A DNA stretch of 16,098 bases from Tepidimicrobium sp. GTDB taxonomy: Bacteria > Bacillota > Clostridia > Tissierellales > Tepidimicrobiaceae. Position 1 is the first letter of the stretch. Each line of letters opens with the position of its first letter. The DNA lies in contig DUNJ01000177.1 of NCBI GenBank assembly GCA_012839395.1, positions 1 to 16,098 of the forward strand, written 5' to 3'. The notes under the pieces were generated by a model that was not told the origin of the DNA, searched no databases, and saw nothing but the letters and a program-made list of their open reading frames with translations. This document shows, piece by piece, positions 8,129 to 15,766 of the stretch. The position numbers and the translations under genes are program-made.

Positions 8129-8791
8129 CTATAGATTAACTTTTAATAGTTCCATATCTTCAACATTGATATAGATAAGCTTATCTTCAACCTCCTTGCC
8201 AAAGAGCACCCTCAATGCTAGGGATACTTGGAGGGAGGCTGTGACCATACAGGTCATAGGCAAATTACCCAGAGGATTCTCAATATTATTGGATCCCTTG
8301 TATATTTTATGGAATATTCTATTACCAGGGGTAGAGAGAGCAACCTGTCCATAATACCCACCTATGGCACCGTGGATCAAGGTTAAATTTAGCCTGTTGC
8401 ATAAGGCTTCTAATTCTATCCGGCCCTCCACTGAATCTAGACAATCTATTACTAGGTCAACGCTCTCTAACATATGGGTGCTATTTCTATCTAGGGTATC
8501 GTTGAAGGTCTTTATATTTACTTCATTATCTATGGATTTAGCCCTGCTATAGGCCTCATCTGTTTTAAACTTTCCCATGTTCTCTTCTAAGGACAATATT
8601 TGCCTATTTAAATTAGATTCTTCAAACACATCCTTATCTATTAGATGAAGGTTTTTCACCCCTAATCGAACTAAGTTCTCCAGAACATATCCGCCTAACC
8701 CGCCAAGACCTACTATAGCTACATTGGAATTAAATAGTATGGATTGTTCTGTTTGGGATAAGGAATTGAAATTTCTAGCATACCTTTCCAA
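8129..8791 (-). CDS. ThiF/MoeB/HesA-family adenylyltransferase (E1-like), zinc site absent
   Basis: The 220-residue protein has an E1-like Rossmann fold that uses ATP to adenylate the C-terminal glycine of a small ubiquitin-like protein such as MoaD or ThiS. The nucleotide loop VGLGGLGG is at 27-34, the acidic strand end LIDKDVFEESNLNRQ at 50-64 (N60, R63 and Q64 are typical), a lysine at K76 in KFKTDEA, and CLDS with D119 at 117-120. MoeB and ThiF usually have two CxxC pairs that bind zinc; none is present. The start codon is TTG (8791-8789), chosen because GGGGGG (complement of 8798-8803) lies six bases upstream and the family motif follows at once. It has its own promoter, opposite in direction to all neighbours. 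Its context favours MoaD activation in cofactor synthesis, but ThiS or another partner is possible; no MoaD or ThiS gene is in the window. Confidence 0.85.
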   Translation of the reverse strand: MERYARNFNSLSQTEQSILFNSNVAIVGLGGLGGYVLENLVRLGVKNLHLIDKDVFEESNLNRQILSLEENMGKFKTDEAYSRAKSIDNEVNIKTFNDTLDRNSTHMLESVDLVIDCLDSVEGRIELEALCNRLNLTLIHGAIGGYYGQVALSTPGNRIFHKIYKGSNNIENPLGNLPMTCMVTASLQVSLALRVLFGKEVEDKLIYINVEDMELLKVNL

Positions 8792-8833
8792 AAAAATCCC
8801 CCCTAAGTTAATTTAGATTTACCATTGAATACA

Positions 8834-8862
8834 ATTGTAGTTTTTATTGAAAGGTTTGTCAA
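8834..8862 (-). promoter_or_regulatory. Near-consensus sigma-A promoter of the ThiF-like gene
   Basis: On the minus strand, TTGACA (complement of 8857-8862) and TACAAT (complement of 8834-8839) are separated by exactly 17 bases (8840-8856). Transcription would start near 8826, giving a leader of about 35 bases before the TTG at 8791. Five of six -10 bases and all six -35 bases match consensus, so expression is probably constitutive and strong. Confidence 0.75.
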
Positions 8863-9027
8863 TTATGGTAATGTTAGAACAATATTAATAATTTATATTA
8901 TTTATTGCAGAATATGGCATATTATGATAACCTTATTGTTGCAGGGATATTCATATATGGACAAGTCTAGTTATTTTAGGTTACATGGCGACTTTGGTAT
9001 GACTTACTCTTAAATTTTAAAGCTGAG

Positions 9028-9033
9028 TATAAT
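9028..9033 (+). promoter_or_regulatory. Putative promoter -10 box for the tup operon leader
   Basis: TATAAT at 9028-9033 is a perfect -10 hexamer. The best upstream hexamer is weak (TTACTC at 9004-9009, 18-base spacer). Start would fall near 9040, just ahead of the riboswitch candidate, which supports it. The stretch from 8863 to 9027 is AT-rich and I see nothing else in it; short open frames there have no ribosome binding site. Confidence 0.5.
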
Positions 9034-9065
9034 ACTTAATGGTTTTAGTAAAAAATAAATATATG

Positions 9066-9160
9066 AAACTTCCGAGCTGGATCTTCTAAGGCAAATAGCT
9101 ATGAAGGACAAGCCGATGGGTATAAGGGGAAATCCTTATGCCTCCCGTGTTTGGAAAGGA
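9066..9160 (+). ncRNA. Compact Moco/Tuco-type riboswitch (MOCO RNA motif) candidate upstream of tupA
   Basis: The leader folds as a three-way junction. P1 pairs TTCC (9070-9073) with GGAA (9153-9156). One arm (9076-9113) pairs GCT with AGC and TCTTC with GAAGG around internal mismatches and a 16-base loop. The other arm pairs GGG (9118-9120) with CCC (9144-9146), then TATAAGGG with TCCTTATG, capped by a GAAA tetraloop at 9129-9132. The strings TCCGAGC, GCCGATGGG and GCCTCCCG match what I recall of the conserved core of the Moco RNA motif, which also has a GNRA tetraloop. An intrinsic terminator follows and the downstream genes are metal uptake and cofactor insertion genes. The element is short, in line with the subtype that lacks the P3 stem and was proposed to sense tungsten cofactor. 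The fold is seen; family identity is from memory and needs a covariance-model search. Confidence 0.72.
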
Positions 9161-9188
9161 ACAATAAAAGCTTATGTTAGTAGATTTT

Positions 9189-9216
9189 AAAAGCAGTCCT
9201 TTCCGGGCTGCTTTTT
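9189..9216 (+). terminator. Intrinsic terminator of the riboswitch expression platform
   Basis: AAAAGCAGTCC (9189-9199) pairs with GGGCTGCTTTT (9205-9215), an 11-bp stem with one G-T pair and a 5-base loop, and a T run ends at 9216. No gene ends just before it, so it is best read as a leader terminator. TCCTTTCC at 9197-9204, spanning stem and loop, is the exact complement of GGAAAGGA at 9153-9160, the P1 3' strand. The two structures therefore exclude each other. Confidence 0.85.
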
Positions 9217-9244
9217 AATATATTTTAGCAAAGGAGAGATATAG

Positions 9245-10132
9245 ATGAGAAGATTTTTAGTGTTAACCTTAAGTATTTTACTTATCTTTGCGATGTTGGT
9301 AGGCTGTACAACAGGGGAAAATCAAGAAGTGGAAGGGCCTGAAGATAATGGCGAAGTGGTGGAAAGCGAACCTTCCGAAGACGGTGGTAGGTTGATTTTA
9401 TCTACGACCACTAGTACTGAAAATAGTGGACTATTAGGCCACATATTGCCAGTATTTGAAGAAGAAACTGGTATCAAGGTAGATGTTGTAGCGGTAGGTA
9501 CTGGCGAAGCCCTTCAGATGGGCAAGGATGGAGATGCCGATATTCTCCTAGTTCATGCCAAGGAGAGTGAAGAGGAGTTTGTAGCAGAGGGCCATGGTTT
9601 AGAAAGGCATGATGTAATGTATAACGATTTCATATTGGTAGGGCCTGAAGATGACCCATTAAAGCTTAAGGAAAATGCCCCAGAGGATATATTGAAGGGT
9701 TTGAAAGCCGTAGCTGAAAAGGGGGCTACTTTTATCTCCAGAGGAGATGATTCTGGAACCCATAAGAGGGAGCTTGCTATATGGGGAGAAGCCGATATCC
9801 AACCGGAAGGGGAATGGTATTATTCCGCGGGAGCCGGAATGGGGGACGTATTGACCATGGCTAATGAGAAGCAGGCCTATACCCTTACGGACAGAGGTAC
9901 TTATTTGAGTATGAAGGATACATTGGATTTAGAAATAATAATAGAAGGGGACGATAAGCTATTCAACCAATATGGCATAATACCTGTAAATCCAGAGAAG
10001 AGCGACCATATAAATGCTGAAGGTGCTAAGAAGCTTATGGATTGGTTCCTATCAGAAGAAACCCAGGAATTGATAGGGGAATTTGGTGTTGAAGAATTTG
10101 GACAGCCCTTATTTATACCCAATGCAAAATAG
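9245..10132 (+). CDS. tupA: TupA, tungstate-binding lipoprotein of an ABC transporter
   Basis: The 295-residue extracellular solute-binding protein delivers tungstate to TupB. The N-terminus is a lipoprotein signal: basic MRR, a hydrophobic stretch, then the lipobox LVGC with C21 as the lipidated residue. An acidic linker (about 25-48) follows. The TupA oxyanion-binding signatures are clear: TTTSTENSG at 54-62, VGTGEAL at 84-90, GDADILLVHA at 96-105 and RGDDSGTHKRE at 166-176. These separate TupA from ModA and WtpA. AAGGAG at 9231-9236 is eight bases before the ATG. The gene is the first behind the riboswitch and terminator, so its transcription is probably cofactor-controlled. Tungstate preference is known for the family and inferred here; molybdate uptake is not excluded. 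Confidence 0.94.
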   Translation: MRRFLVLTLSILLIFAMLVGCTTGENQEVEGPEDNGEVVESEPSEDGGRLILSTTTSTENSGLLGHILPVFEEETGIKVDVVAVGTGEALQMGKDGDADILLVHAKESEEEFVAEGHGLERHDVMYNDFILVGPEDDPLKLKENAPEDILKGLKAVAEKGATFISRGDDSGTHKRELAIWGEADIQPEGEWYYSAGAGMGDVLTMANEKQAYTLTDRGTYLSMKDTLDLEIIIEGDDKLFNQYGIIPVNPEKSDHINAEGAKKLMDWFLSEETQELIGEFGVEEFGQPLFIPNAK

Positions 10133-10222
10133 ATAGCAATTAGTTGTTCTAAAAGCTGCAAGTTTACTTTATATAAAGGGCAAGGAATACACAGCGTAAG
10201 CTTTATATGGTGGTGAAAATTT

Positions 10223-10912
10223 ATGGACTACATACTGGAGGGGTTTAGGGAAGCCTTAAAGCTATTGACAACATTTGATAGGGAGATATACGGTATAATC
10301 TCCCTATCTTTGATGGTATCTACTACGGCTACTGTGGTGGCAGCTTTGATATGTATTCCTATTGGAATTCATTTAGGAATTAAGAACTTTAGAGGGAAAA
10401 GGGCTTTTTCTCGCATACTATATACATTTATGAGCATACCCTCGGTTATAGTGGGGCTAATGGTTGCTATAATATTATCCAGAAAAGGTCCTCTTGGCAG
10501 GTTTGACCTCCTATATACACCTAAGGCTATGGTAATTGCTCAAACTTTACTGGTGATCCCTTTAATATTGGGCCTCACCTATAGTCTTTCAAAGAATAGG
10601 GGAAAGGAAATAGAGAACGTAGGAATAACCTTAGGGGGAAACAAAAAGGATATTATAATATTAATCATAAAAGAATTAAGATTGGACCTAATGGTTAATG
10701 TTGTAACTGCATTTTCCAGGGCCATATCCGAGGTAGGAGCAGTTATGATAGTAGGCGGAAACATTAAATATAGAACCAGGGTTATAACTACCACCATATC
10801 CATGATGAAATCCATGGGTGATTATCCTACGGCTATTGCCTTGGGCCTCGTTTTGCTGGTGATATCCTTTGTAATAAATAGTATAATATATTCATACAGC
10901 GGGGAGGACTGA
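10223..10912 (+). CDS. tupB: TupB, tungstate ABC transporter permease
   Basis: The 229-residue membrane subunit forms the transport channel. Hydrophobic segments appear near 22-52, 66-86, 102-122, 155-178 and 202-224. The cytoplasmic coupling loop at about 128-151 (IENVGITLGGNKKDIIILI) is a divergent form of the EAA motif that contacts the ATPase. SRAISEVGAVMIVGGNI near 165-181 is typical of TupB and related oxyanion permeases. GGTGGTG before the ATG at 10223 is a moderate ribosome binding site. A 90-base gap separates it from tupA (10133-10222); it contains a 12-base palindrome, CTTTATATAAAG, but no convincing terminator or promoter. One base separates it from tupC. Confidence 0.92.
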   Translation: MDYILEGFREALKLLTTFDREIYGIISLSLMVSTTATVVAALICIPIGIHLGIKNFRGKRAFSRILYTFMSIPSVIVGLMVAIILSRKGPLGRFDLLYTPKAMVIAQTLLVIPLILGLTYSLSKNRGKEIENVGITLGGNKKDIIILIIKELRLDLMVNVVTAFSRAISEVGAVMIVGGNIKYRTRVITTTISMMKSMGDYPTAIALGLVLLVISFVINSIIYSYSGED

Positions 10913-10913
10913 T

Positions 10914-11546
10914 ATGGAGATAAGGGTTAAGAATTTAAAAAGATACTATTCCGATAATCTGGTATTGGATATCGACAACTTAACTATGGAAAAGGGGAAG
11001 ATAATTGGAGTAATAGGGCCCAATGGTTCTGGAAAGAGTACCCTACTAAATATAATTGCAGGATTGGATAAAGGATATTTAGGGACAGTTGAATATGATA
11101 AAAAACCTATAGATAAGGAAACCTATAGGGATATGACCATAGTATTTCAAAAGCCATATCTCTTTAGGAGGAAAGTTTATGAGAATATTGAGTATCCTCT
11201 TAAAATTAGAGGAGTAGACAGAAATATAATCGGTGAGAGGGTTGAAAAGATAATAGAGAGGTTTGAAATAGAGGATCTTAAAGATAACAAGGCTCATCTA
11301 TTATCAGGTGGGGAATCCCAGAAGGTTAGCCTAGCTAGGGCCTTGGTGTTCAAACCCAAACTGTTGTTATTAGATGAACCTACATCCAATATAGATCCAG
11401 AATCGATAAAGATAATGGAAAGAGAAATAGTAAGGTTTAATAAGGAGACTGGGAGCACCATAATAATAGTTACCCATAATATGGAGCAATCCAGGAGGTT
11501 ATGTGATGATATCATATATCTAGAAGAAGGGAAGGTAGGTTGTTAA
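10914..11546 (+). CDS. tupC: TupC, tungstate ABC transporter ATP-binding protein
   Basis: The 210-residue ATPase powers TupB. It has all nucleotide-binding motifs: Walker A GPNGSGKST (35-43), Q-loop Q79, signature LSGGE (130-134), Walker B LLLLDEP (150-156) and switch H188 in VTHN. The protein ends right after the core fold, without the C-terminal oxyanion-sensing TOBE domain found in ModC, as expected for TupC. GGGGAGG at 10901-10907, inside the end of tupB, is six bases before the ATG. moeA starts one base after its stop, so transporter and cofactor gene are translationally close. Confidence 0.93.
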   Translation: MEIRVKNLKRYYSDNLVLDIDNLTMEKGKIIGVIGPNGSGKSTLLNIIAGLDKGYLGTVEYDKKPIDKETYRDMTIVFQKPYLFRRKVYENIEYPLKIRGVDRNIIGERVEKIIERFEIEDLKDNKAHLLSGGESQKVSLARALVFKPKLLLLDEPTSNIDPESIKIMEREIVRFNKETGSTIIIVTHNMEQSRRLCDDIIYLEEGKVGC

Positions 11547-11547
11547 G

Positions 11548-12774
11548 ATGGATTTTTTTGATGTAGTATCCATTGAAGAGGCTAGGGGAAGGCTGATGAA
11601 GGCATTTGAAGATTATCAGTTGGCAAGGGAAGAAGTACTTATACTAAAATGTACTGATAGAGTATTGGCTGAGGATATCCATTCCGATATAGATGTACCG
11701 GAATTTAATCGCTCGACAGTGGATGGATATGCCATAAGGAGTAAAGATAGCCATGGGGCTAATGAATCTATACCGAGCTTACTTACTATACTAGGGGAAG
11801 TGAGGATGGGGGAGATCCCTAAATATAAAGTAGGTCCCGGAGAAGCGGTTTACGTTCCTACAGGGGGGATGATTCCAGAAGGCGCTGACGGAATGGTGAT
11901 GATAGAATATACGGAGAAGTTGGACGAGACTAGTCTCATGGTGTATAGGTCCATATCTTTTAATGAAAACATCATATTGAAAGGTGATGACATCAAAAAA
12001 GGTGCAATAGCCTTAAGGAGGGGCAGAAGGATAGGCCCTGAGATGGTTGGAGTATTGGCAGCTCTAGGAATATCCAAGGTGAAGGTATATGAGAAACCTA
12101 AATTCTATATTATATCGACCGGGGACGAGATAATAGGTTTGGATGAGAAACTTGAAATGGGGAAGATTAGGGATATAAATAGCTATGCATTACATTCCCT
12201 TATAATGCAACTGGGCGGCGAGGTAGTAGGAAGAACCATCGTAAGGGATAATTATGAACTTTTAAGGTCGGAAGCGGAAAGGGCAATAGATATTGCGGAT
12301 ATAGTATTGATTTCTGGGGGTAGTTCCGTAGGTGCTAGGGATTATACTGGAAGGGTAATAGACTCTTTCGATGGGAAGGGAGTGTTTGTCCATGGCATAT
12401 CCATAAAGCCTGGGATGCCCACTATAATAGGCGAAGGAAGGCGAAAACTAATATTTGGTCTTCCAGGGCATCCGGTGTCTTCCATAATAGTATTCAAGGC
12501 TGTAGTGGAGCAATATATAAGGCAGAAGATGGGCATCATAGATATTATGCCAAGGGTAAAAGCTACAATGGATTTTAATTTTCCCTCATCCCCCGGTAAG
12601 GAAACTTATCAGACAGTGAAACTGAAGGAGATAGATGGAAAGTTCTATGCAACTCCTAGCTTTGGTAAATCGGGTATGATTACATTGCTATCCGATTCCC
12701 ATGGGTATATAGTTATAAAATCCCATGAAGAAGGGGTATATAAGGGAGAAGATAGGGATGTATTCCTACTTTAG
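11548..12774 (+). CDS. moeA: MoeA, molybdopterin molybdenum (tungsten) transferase
   Basis: The 408-residue enzyme inserts the metal oxyanion into adenylated molybdopterin made by MogA. Motifs in order are PEFNRSTVDGYA (51-62), PTGGMIPEGAD (104-114), STGDE (190-194), ISGGSSVGARDYT (255-267), PGMPT (288-292) and GLPGHPVSS (304-312); the C-terminal domain IV (about 330-408) contains GKSGMITLLSDSHGY. Length and domain order are normal. Placement directly behind tupC means imported metal and its insertion enzyme share one transcript under the leader riboswitch. A second MoeA-type protein follows 37 bases later. In several archaea and anaerobes two MoeA paralogues have been suggested to divide molybdenum and tungsten; which is which here is unknown. 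Confidence 0.94.
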   Translation: MDFFDVVSIEEARGRLMKAFEDYQLAREEVLILKCTDRVLAEDIHSDIDVPEFNRSTVDGYAIRSKDSHGANESIPSLLTILGEVRMGEIPKYKVGPGEAVYVPTGGMIPEGADGMVMIEYTEKLDETSLMVYRSISFNENIILKGDDIKKGAIALRRGRRIGPEMVGVLAALGISKVKVYEKPKFYIISTGDEIIGLDEKLEMGKIRDINSYALHSLIMQLGGEVVGRTIVRDNYELLRSEAERAIDIADIVLISGGSSVGARDYTGRVIDSFDGKGVFVHGISIKPGMPTIIGEGRRKLIFGLPGHPVSSIIVFKAVVEQYIRQKMGIIDIMPRVKATMDFNFPSSPGKETYQTVKLKEIDGKFYATPSFGKSGMITLLSDSHGYIVIKSHEEGVYKGEDRDVFLL

Positions 12775-12811
12775 GGAATATGAATTGCCTAGGTGAGAAA
12801 GGAGAGAGAGT

Positions 12812-14707
12812 ATGGGTAAGAGGCAAAGGAGCACTTATATAGATAATATAGATATCGATTTAGCTAAGAAGACCTATTATAGGAAATTGAATATAGAGCC
12901 CCAGTGGGAAGAAATAGAGGTGGAAGCTGCCTTAGGGAGGGTTACCTATAGGGCTATACACGCTAAGGTATCGTCCCCAAACTATAATGCGGCAGCTATG
13001 GATGGTATAGTAGTGGAATCTGTTAAGACATGGGGGGCAACGGAATTGAATCCTAAGGTGTTAGAGGAGGGAAAGAGTTTCAGATATGTAAATACTGGAA
13101 ACGTGGTAGAGGATCCTTATGATGCGGTTATAATGATTGAGGATGTAATAGATATGGGGGAAGGAAAGGTTCAAATATTGAAGGCAGCCCATCCCTGGCA
13201 ACATATAAGGCCTATAGGTGAAGATATAGTTGCGACAGAGATGATAGTTCCATCTGGGCATAAGATAAGGCCTATAGATATGGGGGCATTGATATCAGGT
13301 GGAATTGATAAGCTTAAGGTGTATAAAAGACCGAGGGTTGGGATTATACCTACAGGTACTGAAATTATAGATAATTTCGGGGAGTTAGAAACCGGTAAGA
13401 TAATGGATTCCAATTCTCGGGTATTTGAGGCTTTGATATTGGAAAATGGAGGAACGCCTAGAAGGTATGATACCGTGGAAGATGACCATGAACTAATTAA
13501 AAGGGCAGTATTAAAAGGTGTGATGGAAAACGATATCTTAATAATAGGTGCTGGATCCTCAGCGGGAACCAAGGATTATACTGTAGATGTGATTGAAGAA
13601 TTGGGTGAGGTAGTAATTCATGGGGTGGCTATGAAACCTGGTAAGCCTACAATACTTGGGATTATAGACAAAAAACCGGTTATAGGGATACCCGGATATC
13701 CGGTATCGGCCTATCTTGTATTTGAGACCTTCGTGAAACCATTGATATTGCAATTTATAGGGCTGGATGAGGAAACGAGCTCCTTTGTTAAAGCTACTAC
13801 CTCTAAGAAGATAACATCATCTTTAAAGAGCAGGGAATTGATAAGGGTTAACTTAGGATATGTAGAAGATAGGCTAATTGCCACCCCTTTATCCAGCGGT
13901 GCTGGGGTTACCATGAGCTTGGTAAAGGCTGATGGAATAGCTGTTATTCCCCAATCCCTGGAAGGGATAGAGGCTGGGGATACTGTAGATGTCAGATTAC
14001 TTAAACCTATGGATAGGATAAAGGATACCTTGGTATCCATAGGAAGCCATGATCTTATAATGGATATAATTGGGGATATGATGAGCTTAAGCTCTGGTCA
14101 TGTGGGAAGTATGGGTGGTATACTAGCCATGAAAAGGGGGGAATGTCATATAGCACCAATTCACCTTTTGGATATGGAAACTGGGGAATATAACATACCC
14201 TATGTTAAAAGATATTTCCCGGGACAGAGGATGGCCATTATAAAAGGAGTAAAAAGACAACAGGGTTTTATGGTGAAAAAAGGGAATAGGCAGGATATTC
14301 AAAGTCTTTCCGATCTAACCAAAGATGGGGTAGTATATGTAAATAGGCAGAGGGGAGCTGGGACTAGGATTCTTTTGGATTATTATTTAAACAGAGATGG
14401 CATAGACAGTTCTCAAATAGAAGGATACGATAGGGAGATGACTACCCATATGGCGGTGGCTATGGCGGTTAAAACTGGTTCTGCTACTACTGGATTAGGC
14501 ATATATTCAGCAGCAAAAGCATTAGAATTGGATTTTATAGATATAGCCTATGAGGAATATGATTTTCTATTGCCCTATAAAATGCTTGAGGATAAACGGA
14601 TTAAAGAATTCTTAGATGTGCTTAAATCTAATGAATTTATTGAAAGGGTTGCATCTTTAGGCGGCTATGAATTTGAAGATATAGGAGAGGTTATAGCGAT
14701 CGATTAA
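12812..14707 (+). CDS. MoeA-type metal transferase fused to a periplasmic-binding-protein-like domain
   Basis: This 631-residue protein is a full MoeA followed by a substrate-binding-like domain. MoeA part (about 15-400): AAMDG at 61-65, PTGTE at 180-184, GAGSSAGTKDYT at 246-257, KPGKPT at 275-280 and IPGYPVS at 293-299. The tail (about 405-631), starting near SIGSHDLIMD, resembles the cytoplasmic LysR-substrate/PBP-like domain known from archaeal and clostridial molybdopterin proteins; SMGGILAMKRGECHIAPIH and VNRQRGAGTRILLDYYL are characteristic. There is no signal peptide, so the PBP-like domain is cytoplasmic and may bind tungstate, molybdate or a cofactor intermediate. AAAGGAG at 12798-12804 is seven bases before the ATG. 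Several usual MoeA residues differ from the upstream paralogue, for example NAAAMDG for NRSTVDG and GIPGYP for GLPGHP, suggesting a different substrate or metal preference. Fusion is seen directly; the ligand is unknown. Confidence 0.9.
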   Translation: MGKRQRSTYIDNIDIDLAKKTYYRKLNIEPQWEEIEVEAALGRVTYRAIHAKVSSPNYNAAAMDGIVVESVKTWGATELNPKVLEEGKSFRYVNTGNVVEDPYDAVIMIEDVIDMGEGKVQILKAAHPWQHIRPIGEDIVATEMIVPSGHKIRPIDMGALISGGIDKLKVYKRPRVGIIPTGTEIIDNFGELETGKIMDSNSRVFEALILENGGTPRRYDTVEDDHELIKRAVLKGVMENDILIIGAGSSAGTKDYTVDVIEELGEVVIHGVAMKPGKPTILGIIDKKPVIGIPGYPVSAYLVFETFVKPLILQFIGLDEETSSFVKATTSKKITSSLKSRELIRVNLGYVEDRLIATPLSSGAGVTMSLVKADGIAVIPQSLEGIEAGDTVDVRLLKPMDRIKDTLVSIGSHDLIMDIIGDMMSLSSGHVGSMGGILAMKRGECHIAPIHLLDMETGEYNIPYVKRYFPGQRMAIIKGVKRQQGFMVKKGNRQDIQSLSDLTKDGVVYVNRQRGAGTRILLDYYLNRDGIDSSQIEGYDREMTTHMAVAMAVKTGSATTGLGIYSAAKALELDFIDIAYEEYDFLLPYKMLEDKRIKEFLDVLKSNEFIERVASLGGYEFEDIGEVIAID

Positions 14708-14740
14708 TATCAATATCTTTATAATTATCTTTAAGTTCTA

Positions 14741-14749
14741 TGGTAAAAT
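14741..14749 (+). promoter_or_regulatory. Possible extended -10 promoter for moaA
   Basis: TGGTAAAAT at 14741-14749 fits an extended -10 (TG, one base, TAAAAT). No good -35 lies 16-18 bases upstream. It is in the 100-base gap between moeA2 and moaA, the largest gap in this part of the run. A small inverted repeat, TTCTAT and ATAGAA, brackets it but has no T run, so I see no terminator. I see no riboswitch in this gap. Confidence 0.35.
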
Positions 14750-14807
14750 AGAAGTATTATGTACCATCGCTATGTAGGCTTTCAAACTTATAGGAAGGGG
14801 ACATATT

Positions 14808-15764
14808 ATGCGCGACTCTTATGGTAGAAAGATAAATTATCTTCGCATTTCTGTTACAGATCTATGCAATTTAAGGTGTAGATATTGTATGCCTAAGGAA
14901 GGCATATCCCAGGTTCATCATGATGATATATTGACGATAGAGGAGATAGGAAAGATAGCAAGGATCTTTACATCTTTGGGAGTGGACAAGGTACGATTAA
15001 CTGGAGGAGAACCCCTTGTAAGGAAGGGGATAGTGGATTTGGTTAAGAGAATTGGCCAATTAGAAGATATAAAGGATTTTGCTATGACCACCAATGGCAT
15101 ATTGTTAAGAAAATATGCTAGGGACCTGAAGAAGGCTGGGCTTAATAGGGTTAATATAAGCTTGGATACCTTGAATGAGAATAAATATGCTGAAATAACT
15201 AGAGGTGGGAGGCTTAGTAATGTATTAAGGGGAATTGAAGTTGCAAAAGAGGAAGGACTCACCCCGATAAAGATCAATACAGTATTGGTAGGAGGATTTA
15301 ATGATGATGAAATTGAAGACTTTATAAGGTGGACAGAAGAGGAGCAAATAGACGTCAGATTTATCGAATTGATGCCTATGGGGGAAGCGGTAGGATTTAA
15401 CTCGAAATATTTTATATCTAATCAGCTTGTATTGGACAAGGTACCAACGTTGATAAAGGTGGAAAGGGTGGACAAGTCCTCCCCAGCAATATATTATAGA
15501 GTGCCAAATGGGAAGGGCAGGGTTGGATTAATTAATCCTATATCCTGCAAATTCTGTGAAGACTGCAATAGGGTAAGGATTACCGCTCAGGGAAAATTGA
15601 AATTATGCTTGCATTCCAATGAGGAGATAGACTTGAAGGAGGCCTTGATGAATGGGGGGGATATAGAGAATGTAATATTAAATGCTATAAAGGAAAAACC
15701 AGAATCTCACCATTTGGAGGATGGAAAATATATTTGGAAGGATATGTATAGGATAGGGGGTTAA
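14808..15764 (+). CDS. moaA: MoaA, GTP 3',8-cyclase (radical SAM)
   Basis: The 318-residue enzyme makes the first step of molybdopterin synthesis, rearranging GTP to 3',8-cyclo-7,8-dihydro-GTP. The radical SAM cluster is C20-x3-C24-x2-C27, followed by the SAM-binding TGGEPL at 65-70. The second, GTP-binding [4Fe-4S] cluster has C250, C253 and C267 in FCEDCNRVR, with R255 and R257 nearby; C247 is an extra cysteine. The protein ends in Gly-Gly (317-318), the conserved tail needed for activity in the family. AGGAAGGGG at 14792-14800 is seven bases before the ATG. Length is a little short but complete. moaC starts two bases after the stop. Confidence 0.96.
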   Translation: MRDSYGRKINYLRISVTDLCNLRCRYCMPKEGISQVHHDDILTIEEIGKIARIFTSLGVDKVRLTGGEPLVRKGIVDLVKRIGQLEDIKDFAMTTNGILLRKYARDLKKAGLNRVNISLDTLNENKYAEITRGGRLSNVLRGIEVAKEEGLTPIKINTVLVGGFNDDEIEDFIRWTEEEQIDVRFIELMPMGEAVGFNSKYFISNQLVLDKVPTLIKVERVDKSSPAIYYRVPNGKGRVGLINPISCKFCEDCNRVRITAQGKLKLCLHSNEEIDLKEALMNGGDIENVILNAIKEKPESHHLEDGKYIWKDMYRIGG

Positions 15765-15766
15765 GG

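Noticed and set aside
8116..8157. Inverted repeat ATATGGAA (8116-8123) and TTCCATAT (8150-8157) between the convergent genes, a possible two-way terminator
   Set aside because: The stem is AT-rich, the loop is 26 bases and no T run follows on either strand, so support is too weak.
8825..9013. 62-codon open frame on the plus strand in the regulatory gap
   Set aside because: TTG start without a ribosome binding site, AT-driven hydrophobic composition, and it overlaps the minus-strand promoter.
9059..9190. Short open frame reading about 43 residues that looks like a gene tail before the terminator
   Set aside because: No ribosome binding site or recognisable family, and the same bases form the riboswitch fold with matching P1 and terminator pairing, which explains them better.
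10133..10222. Possible hairpin or internal promoter between tupA and tupB, from AAAGCT/AGCTTT and the palindrome CTTTATATAAAG
   Set aside because: The first has a 41-base loop and the second is a plain AT palindrome; there is no T run and no -35/-10 pair.
1450..15277. Antisense and alternate-frame open frames of about 60-150 codons under the large genes
   Set aside because: All lie opposite or across strongly supported coding sequences, with no ribosome binding sites and no recognisable motifs.
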